Shown: positions 9,153 to 18,007 of the stretch, piece by piece | Position numbering within the stretch: position 1 is the stretch's first letter | How the letters are laid out: each line of letters opens with the position of its first letter | NCBI GenBank assembly: GCA_020161355.1 | Contig: JAIUOF010000001.1 | Coordinates: 1,149,093 to 1,213,092, forward strand | Origin: Bacteroidota bacterium | GTDB taxonomy: Bacteria; Bacteroidota; Bacteroidia; Cytophagales; Spirosomataceae | DNA length: 64,000 nt | Reading direction: 5' to 3' | Translations under genes and position numbers: made by a program | Notes under the pieces: model-generated | The model's database searches: none | Seen by the model: the letters and a program-made list of their open reading frames with translations, nothing else | Told to the model about the DNA's origin: nothing

Positions 9153-10763
9153 TCAATATCCCGGATTTTGTTTTAAAGCCGGATTGAGGGTCATGGCTCC
9201 CTGAGGAATAGGCAGAATCCTTTTGTTTTTATCTGCGTCAGTTTTATAACCCCACTTGTTTTCAAACTTACCAAAACGGATCATGTCATTTCGGTGCCAT
9301 GTTTCCATCGCAAACTCCCTGGATCTTTCCTGATATAAGTCCTCAAGGCTTACAGTCGTAAGTGCCGGTGAAGTAGTGCGATTAGAACGAACCTGGTTTA
9401 CTAAATCGGCAACTACCTGTGCAGATCCATTACTTCTCAATGTAGCTTCTGCTTTCATCAAAAGTATATCGGAAAATCTGAAAACAGGAAAATCATTATT
9501 TTGGTTACGGTTGGTTGAAGTGGCATCAGGGAAAAACTTAATGTTTCTGTAACCCATATTCCAGGCAATTTCGTCGTTACCTAAGTCAAAAGTGGCCACA
9601 TCCTGACGTAGTTTAATTTCCGGCGTAAGCTCTACCTGATAAGTGTATTTTTCACCACCATCAGATCCTGTATAGAATTGATCATAACCCTTTTTGGTTG
9701 TCGTAACCGTAACAGGAGTAACTCCATCTGCAAGAAATTGTTTGCCTGTTAACCACTGCTTATTTCTGATATCATTTTCATCATTGAAATGAGCATAAAA
9801 TTCGGGCAAGGTGCTTCTTGGTGCTGAAGGCGTAAATGGCAAATTGAATCTTGTTCGAAGTGATCGAGGCACGTCATAGCGAGCATGATACATAAAGCCA
9901 TTGGTACCACTCATAGCCGCAGCAGCAGGGTCATAGGGTATCGCAAAAATGAATTCCTTCATCTGAGGGCCATTGTCAGGATAAAACATTTTGAGATAAT
10001 TGGCCCTTGATTCGATTGAAAACTTACCTGAATTGATTAATGCGTTACAAGCTTCAATACACTCTGCATTTTTTGCAGTTCCGGTATAAACTTCAGCATT
10101 CAGATACATTTTTGCCAGCAAAGCCTGAGCTCCCCATTGGGTAAACCGACCATAGGTAGCCATACTTACTTCCGTACTCAAGCTTGGAATAGCCGCTTTA
10201 ATTTCAGTTTCAATGAATTTGAAAACTTCAGCACGGGGAGTATTGGTTTTTGGAGTAAAGTCTCCATAAGTATCATATATAGGCACATTACCAAACAGAT
10301 CCATCATCATAAAGTAAGCAAAAGCTCTCACCATTTTTAGTTCGGCTAAATTCTGAGCTTTGGAGGCAGTGGCCTCAGGTATAGTTGTCTCCAAAATAGA
10401 AAGTGCCTGATTTGTTGTTCCTATCACGGTAGAAAGCCAGTTCCAACAGGTATTAGTAGCACCATGATCTTTGGTCCAGGAATGGTAATGCATATCGATA
10501 TATCCTCGGTTATCATACCAGTTTCCTCCACGGGCAGGCATTATTGCCTCATCAGTGGTGAGGGATTGCATAAACCAATAATCTAATGCGAAATTCCCTC
10601 TCAATGCAGCATATGGAGGACCAGAGGCCTGAATAAACTGGGCGGTTGTTTGCGGGAAAATATCAGGAGTGAGCTGGGTATTTACCGGCACATCGATCTT
10701 ATGGCATCCAAACACCAGAAGGCCGATCATTATTAAAAAAGAACTTTTAAATATATTTTTCAT
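9153..10763 (-). CDS. SusD/RagB-family outer-membrane nutrient-binding lipoprotein
   Basis: A 536-residue lipoprotein with a signal peptide ending in a lipobox (LVFGC, lipidated Cys20). SusD-type features include the tetratricopeptide-like helical core (AELKMVRAFAYFMMMDLFGN, FGNVPIYDTYGDFTPKTNTP) and the C-terminal region with FRFSDILLMKAEATLR and LYQERSREFAMETWHRNDM. SusD proteins form a lid over their partner SusC and capture oligosaccharides or other bulky ligands. The gene follows susC by 33 bp and the two are surely one operon. The partner MIOX and GH36 genes hint at an inositol- or galactose-containing ligand; specificity cannot be read directly. Confidence 0.95.
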   Translation of the reverse strand: MKNIFKSSFLIMIGLLVFGCHKIDVPVNTQLTPDIFPQTTAQFIQASGPPYAALRGNFALDYWFMQSLTTDEAIMPARGGNWYDNRGYIDMHYHSWTKDHGATNTCWNWLSTVIGTTNQALSILETTIPEATASKAQNLAELKMVRAFAYFMMMDLFGNVPIYDTYGDFTPKTNTPRAEVFKFIETEIKAAIPSLSTEVSMATYGRFTQWGAQALLAKMYLNAEVYTGTAKNAECIEACNALINSGKFSIESRANYLKMFYPDNGPQMKEFIFAIPYDPAAAAMSGTNGFMYHARYDVPRSLRTRFNLPFTPSAPRSTLPEFYAHFNDENDIRNKQWLTGKQFLADGVTPVTVTTTKKGYDQFYTGSDGGEKYTYQVELTPEIKLRQDVATFDLGNDEIAWNMGYRNIKFFPDATSTNRNQNNDFPVFRFSDILLMKAEATLRSNGSAQVVADLVNQVRSNRTTSPALTTVSLEDLYQERSREFAMETWHRNDMIRFGKFENKWGYKTDADKNKRILPIPQGAMTLNPALKQNPGY

Positions 10764-10796
10764 ATCAATGTCAATATTTTAGATTTTGTGATTTTC

Positions 10797-13700
10797 TTAA
10801 AACGATACATTTAGACCGAACAAAACTGTACGGGTTTTAGGATAGAAATTATTGGAATCAACACCCGGAGCCAATCCTCCCTGATTGATTTCAGGATCAA
10901 TACCCGTATATTTCGTTATCACAAAAGCATTGTTAACAGAGGTATAGACCCTCAAACTTCTGATATTTTTGTTAGTAATTTTGAAATTATAACCCAAAGT
11001 AGCATTGTCGAGACGAACATAACTTCCGTCTTCAATAAATCTCGAAGAATACTTGAATGAGTTCACGTCTTTAGTACTTTCGTCAGCTACATCTTTCAGG
11101 ATATTGGTAAACTGAGCTGTTGTGGGTCTGAACAGGTCAGCACGGGTAGCATTAAATATTTTGTTTCCAAAAACGCCCCTTACAAATACATTCAGGTCAA
11201 AATTCCCATAAGTGAGGGTATTAGCCCATCCCAATAAAAGTTTGGGCTGCGGACTTCCTGAATAACGATAATCTTTGCCAATTACCGGAGTAGTGGTGGT
11301 ACCGCCTGTGCTGGAATAATATTGCGACACACCACTTTCATTTTTGCCGGCATATTCAAATGTAAAGAACTGACCCAGAGGCCTTCCTCCTTTTAGAATT
11401 TGCAAAGTACTTCCGGTTTGACCGCTACCTTCCGGCTGAGTGATGCGAATTGAATCACCACCGGAAAAAAGTGGATTGGTAAGGCTCACTATCTGGTTTT
11501 TATTGTGAGCGAGGTTCAGACTCGTAGTCCAATTGAGGCCTTTATCACTTCTGATTGGATTGGCTGTCAGGCTTAACTCAATACCTTTGTTACTCATGCT
11601 TCCACCATTAGCCACGATTCTACCCACAGGAACCAAAATTGGGTTTACCTGATAAGAATAAATCATTCCGGTGGTTTTTTTGTCATAAACCTCTACCGAA
11701 CCACTCAGCAAACCTTTCAAAAGGGTAAAGTCAATGCCCAGGTTGGAAGTAGCTGTTTTTTCCCATTTCAAATCAGGATTGGCAGCCTGGGTAGGACCGT
11801 AAGCGGCTGTCTGAGTACCATTGTAATAATACGTACCCAACAAACCAGAAATGAATTGGGCCGTATAAGCATTGAAACCAGTAGCATTACCTGTCACACC
11901 ATAACTGGCACGTAGTTTAAGGTCGTTGAAGATAGACTGATTTTTCATGAAGCCTTCTTCATTGATACGCCACGCCAAACCTACTGAAGGGAAATAACCC
12001 CATTGATTATTTTGACCAAATACCGAACTACCATCTCTCCGAATAGAACCCTGGAAAAGGTATTTGTCAGAATATGAATAATTTAAACGAGCAAAATCAG
12101 AAATCAATTTGTTTTCCTGAAATACCCCATCAGCACCAAAATTGATTCTGTAACCCGTAATTGCGTAAGGATTACTCAGTGCGAAATTGCCGTACCCAAT
12201 GTTGTCAACCGGAAAGTTGGTACTGGTAACCTGAAAACCGTCACCTAGCGTATTGTCTTGCCAGGAATATCCAATTACAGCATTGAGATAATGCTTTTCA
12301 AGGTTTTTGTTATAGGAAACAAAAGTCTCCAATACTTTCCGGGTATCCTGATAGGTATTTCGGAGTGCCGAACCATTCACACCGAAGTTCATAAGCGAGT
12401 GAACGGCAGGTGGATCAGGATTATTATAAAAATTGGCACTGTTATACTGAGAATAATAACTTCCGTAAGACTGGCTGTTGAGTGAGGTTGTATTTTGGTA
12501 AGATAAATTTAAATCATAAGATAGATTAAATGGCAAGTCCACATGTGTATTAAATGAACCAATGAGGTTATTGTATTTATTGTTATCCTTGGCTTTTTCA
12601 ATGAGAGCAAGCGGGTTAAAATAACCTGTATTTTGCCAGTTTTCAAAATAGGTTCCATCGTCATTTTTAACGGGTGATACTGGCAAACGTTTTATCATTT
12701 GATCCAAAACATTGTTACGCATCGGAGTATTGTTGGCGTTGTTGTTGGAATTAACCACCGACAATGCAAATTTCACTTTGTCATTTAATGCAAATTGTTC
12801 AATTGACATCCTTGCGATCACTCTTTGAAGATTACTGGAGAGTAGAATACCTTGTTTATCAGAATAGTTTAGACTTGCACTGTAGGTATTATGCTCTCCC
12901 CCTCCACTAAATGAAACGTTGTGATTTTGAGAGTACGCTGTAGGTTTCATAACCACTGACTGCCAGTCGGTATCAAAACCTTTGTCATCATTTGGAGAAA
13001 GGCTTTGTCCATTTTTTGAAATAAAGGCCCTTAGTTCTGAGGCATTCATCATGTCAAGTTTACTGGAAACTTTTTCTATTCCCACATAACCATTGTACAT
13101 CACCTGCATAGCACCTTTTTTTCCTTTTTTTGTAGTGATCATAATCACCCCATTGGCCGCTCTGTTACCATATATTGAAGTTGCTGCTGCATCTTTCAAA
13201 ACATCAATGGTGGCAATATCGTCAGGAGCTATAACCGAGATGTCAGCTCCGGGTACCCCATCAATTACATAAAAAGGTCCTTGTGAAGAATTAAGCGTAG
13301 AAGCACCACGCAATATCATGGCTGCTCTTTGGTTGGGGTCACCATTGGAGGATATGTTTAATCCCGGCACTTTACCCTGAAGCAACTGCCCTACGTCCAC
13401 AATGGCTCCTCGGTTCAAATCCCCGGGTTTAATATTGGCAATGGCACTGGTCAGGTTTTTCTTGGATTGAGTACCATAACCTACCACAACTACCTCGTTA
13501 AGATTACTTTCACTCAATTTCATCACAACATCAATGGTTGAGCGACCATTTACAGCAACCTTTTGAGTTTCATAACCCACAAAACTGAATACCAGCGAAG
13601 CACCTGAAGGACTCGAAATGCTATAAACGCCTTCTGAGTTAGTAGAAGTGCCCTGTGAAGTTCCACTTACCACAACCGATACGCCAGGTAATACTTCATT

Positions 13701-13823
13701 TCCATCACCGGATACTACTTTTCCTTTTACTGTGACAGTCTGAGACATCACATTAGCAGATCCAAGCAACATCAGCAAAAAAAACCATAAATGATTGGTT
13801 TTCCAGTGTATTTTTTGTTTCAT
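10797..13823 (-). CDS. SusC/RagA-family TonB-linked outer-membrane transporter
   Basis: A 1008-residue TonB-dependent transporter. After the signal peptide comes a carboxypeptidase-regulatory-like domain (about 30-110; VTVKGKVVSGDGNEVLPGVS, SFVGYETQKV), then a TonB-box region (ESNLNEVVVVGYGTQSKKN), a plug domain (about 120-235, including IDVLKDAAATSIYGNRAANG) and a 22-strand-type barrel ending in Phe. This is the standard SusC plan. It imports the ligand held by the SusD just downstream. The ATG at 13823 is the only sensible start. Its promoter region contains two palindromes expected to bind the LacI-family protein encoded just upstream. Confidence 0.96.
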   Translation of the reverse strand: MKQKIHWKTNHLWFFLLMLLGSANVMSQTVTVKGKVVSGDGNEVLPGVSVVVSGTSQGTSTNSEGVYSISSPSGASLVFSFVGYETQKVAVNGRSTIDVVMKLSESNLNEVVVVGYGTQSKKNLTSAIANIKPGDLNRGAIVDVGQLLQGKVPGLNISSNGDPNQRAAMILRGASTLNSSQGPFYVIDGVPGADISVIAPDDIATIDVLKDAAATSIYGNRAANGVIMITTKKGKKGAMQVMYNGYVGIEKVSSKLDMMNASELRAFISKNGQSLSPNDDKGFDTDWQSVVMKPTAYSQNHNVSFSGGGEHNTYSASLNYSDKQGILLSSNLQRVIARMSIEQFALNDKVKFALSVVNSNNNANNTPMRNNVLDQMIKRLPVSPVKNDDGTYFENWQNTGYFNPLALIEKAKDNNKYNNLIGSFNTHVDLPFNLSYDLNLSYQNTTSLNSQSYGSYYSQYNSANFYNNPDPPAVHSLMNFGVNGSALRNTYQDTRKVLETFVSYNKNLEKHYLNAVIGYSWQDNTLGDGFQVTSTNFPVDNIGYGNFALSNPYAITGYRINFGADGVFQENKLISDFARLNYSYSDKYLFQGSIRRDGSSVFGQNNQWGYFPSVGLAWRINEEGFMKNQSIFNDLKLRASYGVTGNATGFNAYTAQFISGLLGTYYYNGTQTAAYGPTQAANPDLKWEKTATSNLGIDFTLLKGLLSGSVEVYDKKTTGMIYSYQVNPILVPVGRIVANGGSMSNKGIELSLTANPIRSDKGLNWTTSLNLAHNKNQIVSLTNPLFSGGDSIRITQPEGSGQTGSTLQILKGGRPLGQFFTFEYAGKNESGVSQYYSSTGGTTTTPVIGKDYRYSGSPQPKLLLGWANTLTYGNFDLNVFVRGVFGNKIFNATRADLFRPTTAQFTNILKDVADESTKDVNSFKYSSRFIEDGSYVRLDNATLGYNFKITNKNIRSLRVYTSVNNAFVITKYTGIDPEINQGGLAPGVDSNNFYPKTRTVLFGLNVSF

Positions 13824-13925
13824 AAACGTTTTTCTTAGAGTTTAGTTAATTTTTTATCCTATGAGTGGCACAATATTAGTGTGGTAATTTTCAAATAAAA
13901 AATAAGAATAATCCAATCAATTATG

Positions 13926-13956
13926 CAAACGTTTGAAATAATCCGCAATCGATTGC
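13926..13956 (-). promoter_or_regulatory. Pair of LacI-type operators upstream of susC
   Basis: Two perfect palindromes, CAAACGTTTG (13926-13935) and GCAATCGATTGC (13945-13956), have centres about 20 bp apart with a central CG as in classic LacI-family operators. They lie in the 156-bp gap between the lacI-like stop and the susC start, about 105-130 bp upstream of the susC ATG. Inferred to be bound by the adjacent LacI-family protein. Confidence 0.65.
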
Positions 13957-13979
13957 AAAATTGAAGTAAAAAAATAGAA

Positions 13980-14999
13980 TCAGAATTGGGACGAATCTCT
14001 GATTTCCAATGAAGGGGTTAATACTATTTTTTGTGGGTTTTCATTTTGATTCTGAATTAAATCAAAAACTAATTGTGCGGCTTTTTGACCTACTTCAAAG
14101 CTTTTTCGGTCAACAGAACTTATGGAAGGATTAAAAAATCCGGCAAGGGGTGAGTTATCAAATCCAATTATGGCAGTTTGCTTTGGTATTTCAATATTCA
14201 TCTTGATTAAGGTCTGAACTACTCCAAAAGCCACATTATCATTGACACAAAAAATCCCATCTGGTATTTCAGTGCCACTAAACAATCGGTTTGTAGGTTC
14301 TACAGCACTTTGACTATCAAATCCTGTTTGAACAATCCAATCTTGCCTTGCTACTAAATTATTGTCTTTTAAACATTCTTCAAACCCTTTTTTACGATTT
14401 TTACAAACCACCAAAAACTCAGAGCCTGCTAAAAAAGCAAGGTTTTGTCGTCCAATATCAAGTAAATGTTGGGTTGCCTGATAGGCTCCCTGATAATCGT
14501 CGGTGATAACGGAATCAAAATCTTCAAGCGGAATTTCCCTGTCAATAAAAACCAGAGGAATATTGCTGTTTTTTACTTTATAAAAATGTGAAAACTCCTG
14601 TTTCTCAAAAGATCCATGTGAAGCAGAGACCAGGATTGCATCCACACGATTGGCCATAAGTTTTTCTATTTGCCTCTGCTCTTCCACCAAACTCTCATTG
14701 GAAATACAGATATTGAGCATAAATCCATGGTCAGTTGTTACAGATTGAATGCCATCTATGATAGTTTGCTCATGAGAAAATGTAATAGATGGAACAACTA
14801 AACCGATTGTCATGGTAGATTTATTAAGGAGGCTAAGAGAAACAGCGTTTTTTTGATAGCCCATTTTTGTGGCATATTCTGAAATATTTTTTCGGGTTTC
14901 AATATTAATTGCGGGATGATTATTCAATGCCCTTGAAACTGTGGAAGGCGAGCATTTAAATTTTCGTGCGATGTCTTTAATGGTAATTGGTTCATTCAT
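13980..14999 (-). CDS. LacI-family transcriptional regulator
   Basis: A 339-residue regulator. Residues 1-50 form the LacI helix-turn-helix and hinge (ITIKDIARKFKCSPSTVSRA, LNNHPAINIETRKNI). From about 60 there is a periplasmic-binding-protein-like sensor domain (TIGLVVPSITFSHEQTIIDG, DAILVSASH, IPLVFIDREIP, DGIFCVNDNVAFG, IIGFDNSPL). Such proteins sense a sugar or sugar phosphate and control a neighbouring uptake and catabolic operon. The gene is upstream of and in the same direction as the susC-susD pair, and two palindromes lie between them. The ATG at 14999 opens directly into the helix-turn-helix. Confidence 0.95.
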   Translation of the reverse strand: MNEPITIKDIARKFKCSPSTVSRALNNHPAINIETRKNISEYATKMGYQKNAVSLSLLNKSTMTIGLVVPSITFSHEQTIIDGIQSVTTDHGFMLNICISNESLVEEQRQIEKLMANRVDAILVSASHGSFEKQEFSHFYKVKNSNIPLVFIDREIPLEDFDSVITDDYQGAYQATQHLLDIGRQNLAFLAGSEFLVVCKNRKKGFEECLKDNNLVARQDWIVQTGFDSQSAVEPTNRLFSGTEIPDGIFCVNDNVAFGVVQTLIKMNIEIPKQTAIIGFDNSPLAGFFNPSISSVDRKSFEVGQKAAQLVFDLIQNQNENPQKIVLTPSLEIRDSSQF

Positions 15000-15130
15000 T
15001 CGATTTCCTGTTTTCTTTTCAAACTCCTGCTTTCCTGATCTAAAATCTCTATTGTATCAAACTGATCTTTTAAAAATACGAACAAACTGATATAAAAGTG
15101 AATAGTTTTCTTAAGAAAGTTTAAAAAAAA

Positions 15131-15157
15131 AATGGCGTTCTGAAACAGAACACCATT
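15131..15157 (-). terminator. Intrinsic terminator of small exported-protein gene, copy B
   Basis: Arms AATGG-C-GTTCTG (15131-15142) and CAGAAC-A-CCATT (15146-15157), one mismatch, followed on the minus-strand transcript by a long U tract. Confidence 0.8.
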
Positions 15158-15169
15158 TGATTTTCTAAC

Positions 15170-15744
15170 AAATAACACTTTTGGGTAAAAAAATCTATAA
15201 TCAGTCTTTACTTGACTTCTTTTTTAAGGACTAATTCTGCGTCATTTCCCATCATATTGAATTTCAATTTAAGGGTATCGCTTTCTAATTTGCCAACCAT
15301 TTTAATATCCTGATCCATGATATTAAGGACAAATTCAATATCATTACCTTTGATTTTTCCATCTTTAAGAATGATTTCATTCCCTTCCGGGCCAACGGTC
15401 GAACCTGTTAATTTTTCACCTTCAGCTTTAAAAGTATAAGAAACTTCAAACTGATCCATCACTTTTCCGTTCCATTTGCCATTGATATCCTGGGCAAAAG
15501 AGGCCAATGAGAGTGAAAAAACAATAATTGCGGTTGAAAGAATTTTTTTAAACATTGTAAAAAATTTAAGTTTGAAAAATTGGTTAAAATTTCTGGTTGA
15601 AAATATTGGATTTCGCCTCGTTATTTTTTTCTCCATACGAAATCCTCTGTAAATCTAAGACAAGTTTTGGATTAAATGTATTTTTTACAATTATTTTTTT
15701 TATTCACTAAACCATTGATAATTAATAATATTTTTTAAAAATTC
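15170..15744. repeat. Direct repeat, copy B
   Basis: Second copy of the segment at about 2700-3275. It covers the paralogous gene and its AT-rich upstream region (15650-15744). The segment 15296-15435 is identical to 2828-2967, including silent positions. Confidence 0.85.
15208..15555 (-). CDS. Small exported protein, paralogue B
   Basis: A 115-residue near-copy of the protein at 2737-3087. The ATG at 15555 (MFKKILSTAIIVFSLSLASFAQ) is preferred because it gives the same signal peptide as paralogue A; a longer frame from 15636 adds a basic segment with no counterpart. Differences from paralogue A are few: Leu to Phe and Ala to Ser in the signal peptide, Gly to Ser in KLESD, and a different C-terminal tail (LVLKKEVK). 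No function is recognised; the mature part is predicted to be a small beta-sheet protein in the periplasm or outside the cell. It ends at a good intrinsic terminator. Confidence 0.85.
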   Translation of the reverse strand: MFKKILSTAIIVFSLSLASFAQDINGKWNGKVMDQFEVSYTFKAEGEKLTGSTVGPEGNEIILKDGKIKGNDIEFVLNIMDQDIKMVGKLESDTLKLKFNMMGNDAELVLKKEVK

Positions 15745-15857
15745 AATAATGACATATCCTCCAAAATAAATTTATATTCGGTATTTTTTTTATAATCTGA
15801 CTTTTAACATACCCTTTCAAATTTTCATTTTTTATATTTGAAATAAATATAGTTAAG

Positions 15858-16529
15858 ATGAAAATCAGAATTCTATCCAAAATTTTAATTACCTCTTTGG
15901 TATTTTCCCTTATATTCTTTTTGAGTGCCGGTAAATTACATTTTTTCCAGGGTTGGATTTTTTTGTTTACCAATGTGGCGAGTGCTTTAATGAATTTTTG
16001 GACTATAAAAAACAATCCTGAACTCATGGAAGAACGATCCAAAGTAGGCGAAGGTGCAAAAAAATGGGACAAAACCATATTAGGAATATCGGCTTTGATT
16101 TATGTTGGAAATGTTGCTATTGCCGGATTAGACTCAGGGCGTTATCAATGGTCTCCTGTTTTCCCTACTTATTATTATGCCATTGGAATACTATTTACAT
16201 TAATTGGTCAGGCAATTTTTTTAACTGCCAGAAATGAAAATCATTTTTTTTCGAGTGTGGTAAGAATACAAAATGACAGGGGACATAAGGTATGTGATAC
16301 CGGAATTTACAAAATCGTAAGACATCCGGGCTATACAGGTATGATTATATCACATATTGCCTTTCCTTTGATAACTGGTTCAAAATATAGCGTTCCCGGC
16401 ACCTTATTGGCAATAATTCTACTAATTATCAGAACTTATCTCGAAGATCAAACGCTGCAAAAAGAACTTAACGGTTATAAAGAATACACCCAAAAAACTC
16501 GTAAAAGACTTGTCCCATTTATCTGGTAG
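15858..16529 (+). CDS. ICMT-like (isoprenylcysteine carboxyl methyltransferase family) membrane protein
   Basis: A 223-residue polytopic membrane protein with about five transmembrane segments (for example ILITSLVFSLIFFL, IFLFTNVASALMNFW, YYYAIGILFTLIGQAIFL, LLAIILLIIRTYL). The C-terminal half carries the PEMT/ICMT signature: GIYKIVRHPGYTGMI, then LEDQTLQKELNGYKEYTQKT ending RLVPFIW, where the RHP motif and the Glu bind S-adenosylmethionine. These bacterial enzymes are presumed to methylate lipids or other hydrophobic substrates at the inner membrane. The substrate is unknown. The gene stands alone. Confidence 0.85.
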   Translation: MKIRILSKILITSLVFSLIFFLSAGKLHFFQGWIFLFTNVASALMNFWTIKNNPELMEERSKVGEGAKKWDKTILGISALIYVGNVAIAGLDSGRYQWSPVFPTYYYAIGILFTLIGQAIFLTARNENHFFSSVVRIQNDRGHKVCDTGIYKIVRHPGYTGMIISHIAFPLITGSKYSVPGTLLAIILLIIRTYLEDQTLQKELNGYKEYTQKTRKRLVPFIW

Positions 16530-16660
16530 AAGGCGGCGGGTGGTTATTTCAATATAAATTTTTAGAAAGCTCGAATAGTAAATCCCTTTGATTTCTTTTC
16601 TTTTAAACATAATAATGCACTGGAAAAATATTGGAATCTTAGACTTTCAATATTAAATCG

Positions 16661-16668
16661 TACCTTTG
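16661..16668 (+). promoter_or_regulatory. Putative -7 element of DEAD-box helicase gene
   Basis: TACCTTTG matches TAnnTTTG, 43 bp upstream of the helicase ATG. No well-spaced -33 TTTG is seen. Confidence 0.45.
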
Positions 16669-16711
16669 TGTTTTTATATGAAACCCGTAAAGGGCTTCTT
16701 AATACATATTT

Positions 16712-17989
16712 ATGACATTTAATGAACTAGGGCTTTCGTCGGATCTATTGAAAGCCATCGAACAAAAAGGATACACCACACCTACTCCGATTCAACAAAA
16801 AGCGATTCCGGTAATACTTGACAGAAAAGACGTAATGGCCTCGGCACAAACCGGCACCGGTAAGACTGCAGGCTTTGTATTGCCGATTTTACAAATATTA
16901 ACGCAGGAAAAAACGCAGGGAAAGCGAAAGGTCAGATCACTGATTTTGACCCCAACCCGCGAGCTGGCCGCTCAGATCTACGATAACATCTTGCTTTACA
17001 GCAAACATTCTGATATAAGGGCTGCTGTTGTTTTTGGTGGAGTAAACATTAACCCTCAAATAGCCACGCTCCGAAACGGTGTGGATATATTGGTGGCTAC
17101 ACCGGGCAGACTATTGGATTTATATGGTCAAAAGGCCGTAAATCTTTCTTCCATAGAGGTTTTTGTACTGGATGAAGCCGACCGCATGCTCGACATGGGT
17201 TTTGCCAAAGACATCAACCGGATATTGGGCATCATTCCCCCTAGAAGGCAAAACCTGCTTTTCTCGGCTACTTTTTCGTTTGAAATAAAAAAACTTGCGG
17301 CAGGAATTCTGCGTGATCCCGAATCGGTGGAAGCTACACCAGAAAACACGACTGCAGAAAAGGTTGATCAAAGGATAATAATGGTGGACAAAGGCCGCAA
17401 GCCTGCATTGGTTGCTCAGATGATTCAGGAAGGCGACTGGCATCAGGTGCTGGTTTTTACCCGCACCAAACATGGAGCCAACAAACTGGCCGAAAAATTG
17501 ACCAAAAGCGGAATAGTTGCAGCAGCCATTCATGGCAACAAATCGCAAGGAGCTCGTACAAAAGCCCTGGATGATTTTAAGAAAAACAATGTTAGGGTGC
17601 TTGTTGCCACCGACATTGCTGCGAGAGGCCTAGATATCCACTTGCTTCCCCACGTAATAAATTATGAGCTTCCCAATATCCCCGAAGACTACGTTCATCG
17701 TATTGGCCGTACGGGTCGTGCGGGAGCAAGCGGAGAGGCTATTTCATTGGTATGCAACGAAGAGTATGCTTTTCTGAGAGATATCGAAAAACTCCTGGAT
17801 CTGAAATTTAAACGAGAACAAATCGCCGGATTTGAACCCACTGAGACCATAGAAGCCAAACCCGAGAAAAAAGAGCATCGCAGACCGCAGAATGCTAACT
17901 TTAAGAGGAATGATGGTACTGCAAACAGAGGTGATAAAAATTCTGCTGCAAATAAGGATAAGTCGAAAAAGTATTATAAAAACCGGTAG
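16712..17989 (+). CDS. rhlE: DEAD-box RNA helicase (RhlE-like)
   Basis: A 425-residue ATP-dependent RNA helicase with every core motif: Q motif ([14 protein letters not shown]), motif I AQTGTGKT (Lys51), [19 protein letters not shown] at 154-157, SAT, then in domain 2 [36 protein letters not shown] and [10 protein letters not shown]. The tail from about 375 is basic and low complexity ([22 protein letters not shown]), as in RhlE-type helicases, and helps RNA binding. Likely roles are ribosome assembly and RNA turnover, often in the cold. It ends 18 bp from the end of the convergent sensor-kinase gene. Confidence 0.95.
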   Translation: MTFNELGLSSDLLKAIEQKGYTTPTPIQQKAIPVILDRKDVMASAQTGTGKTAGFVLPILQILTQEKTQGKRKVRSLILTPTRELAAQIYDNILLYSKHSDIRAAVVFGGVNINPQIATLRNGVDILVATPGRLLDLYGQKAVNLSSIEVFVLDEADRMLDMGFAKDINRILGIIPPRRQNLLFSATFSFEIKKLAAGILRDPESVEATPENTTAEKVDQRIIMVDKGRKPALVAQMIQEGDWHQVLVFTRTKHGANKLAEKLTKSGIVAAAIHGNKSQGARTKALDDFKKNNVRVLVATDIAARGLDIHLLPHVINYELPNIPEDYVHRIGRTGRAGASGEAISLVCNEEYAFLRDIEKLLDLKFKREQIAGFEPTETIEAKPEKKEHRRPQNANFKRNDGTANRGDKNSAANKDKSKKYYKNR

Positions 17990-18007
17990 ATTTAAGAGTT
18001 TCTTAAA

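Noticed and set aside
14996..15178. 60-codon minus-strand frame before the lacI-like gene
   Set aside because: AT-rich, Phe/Lys-rich composition, no similarity, and it occupies the regulator promoter and the adjacent terminator.
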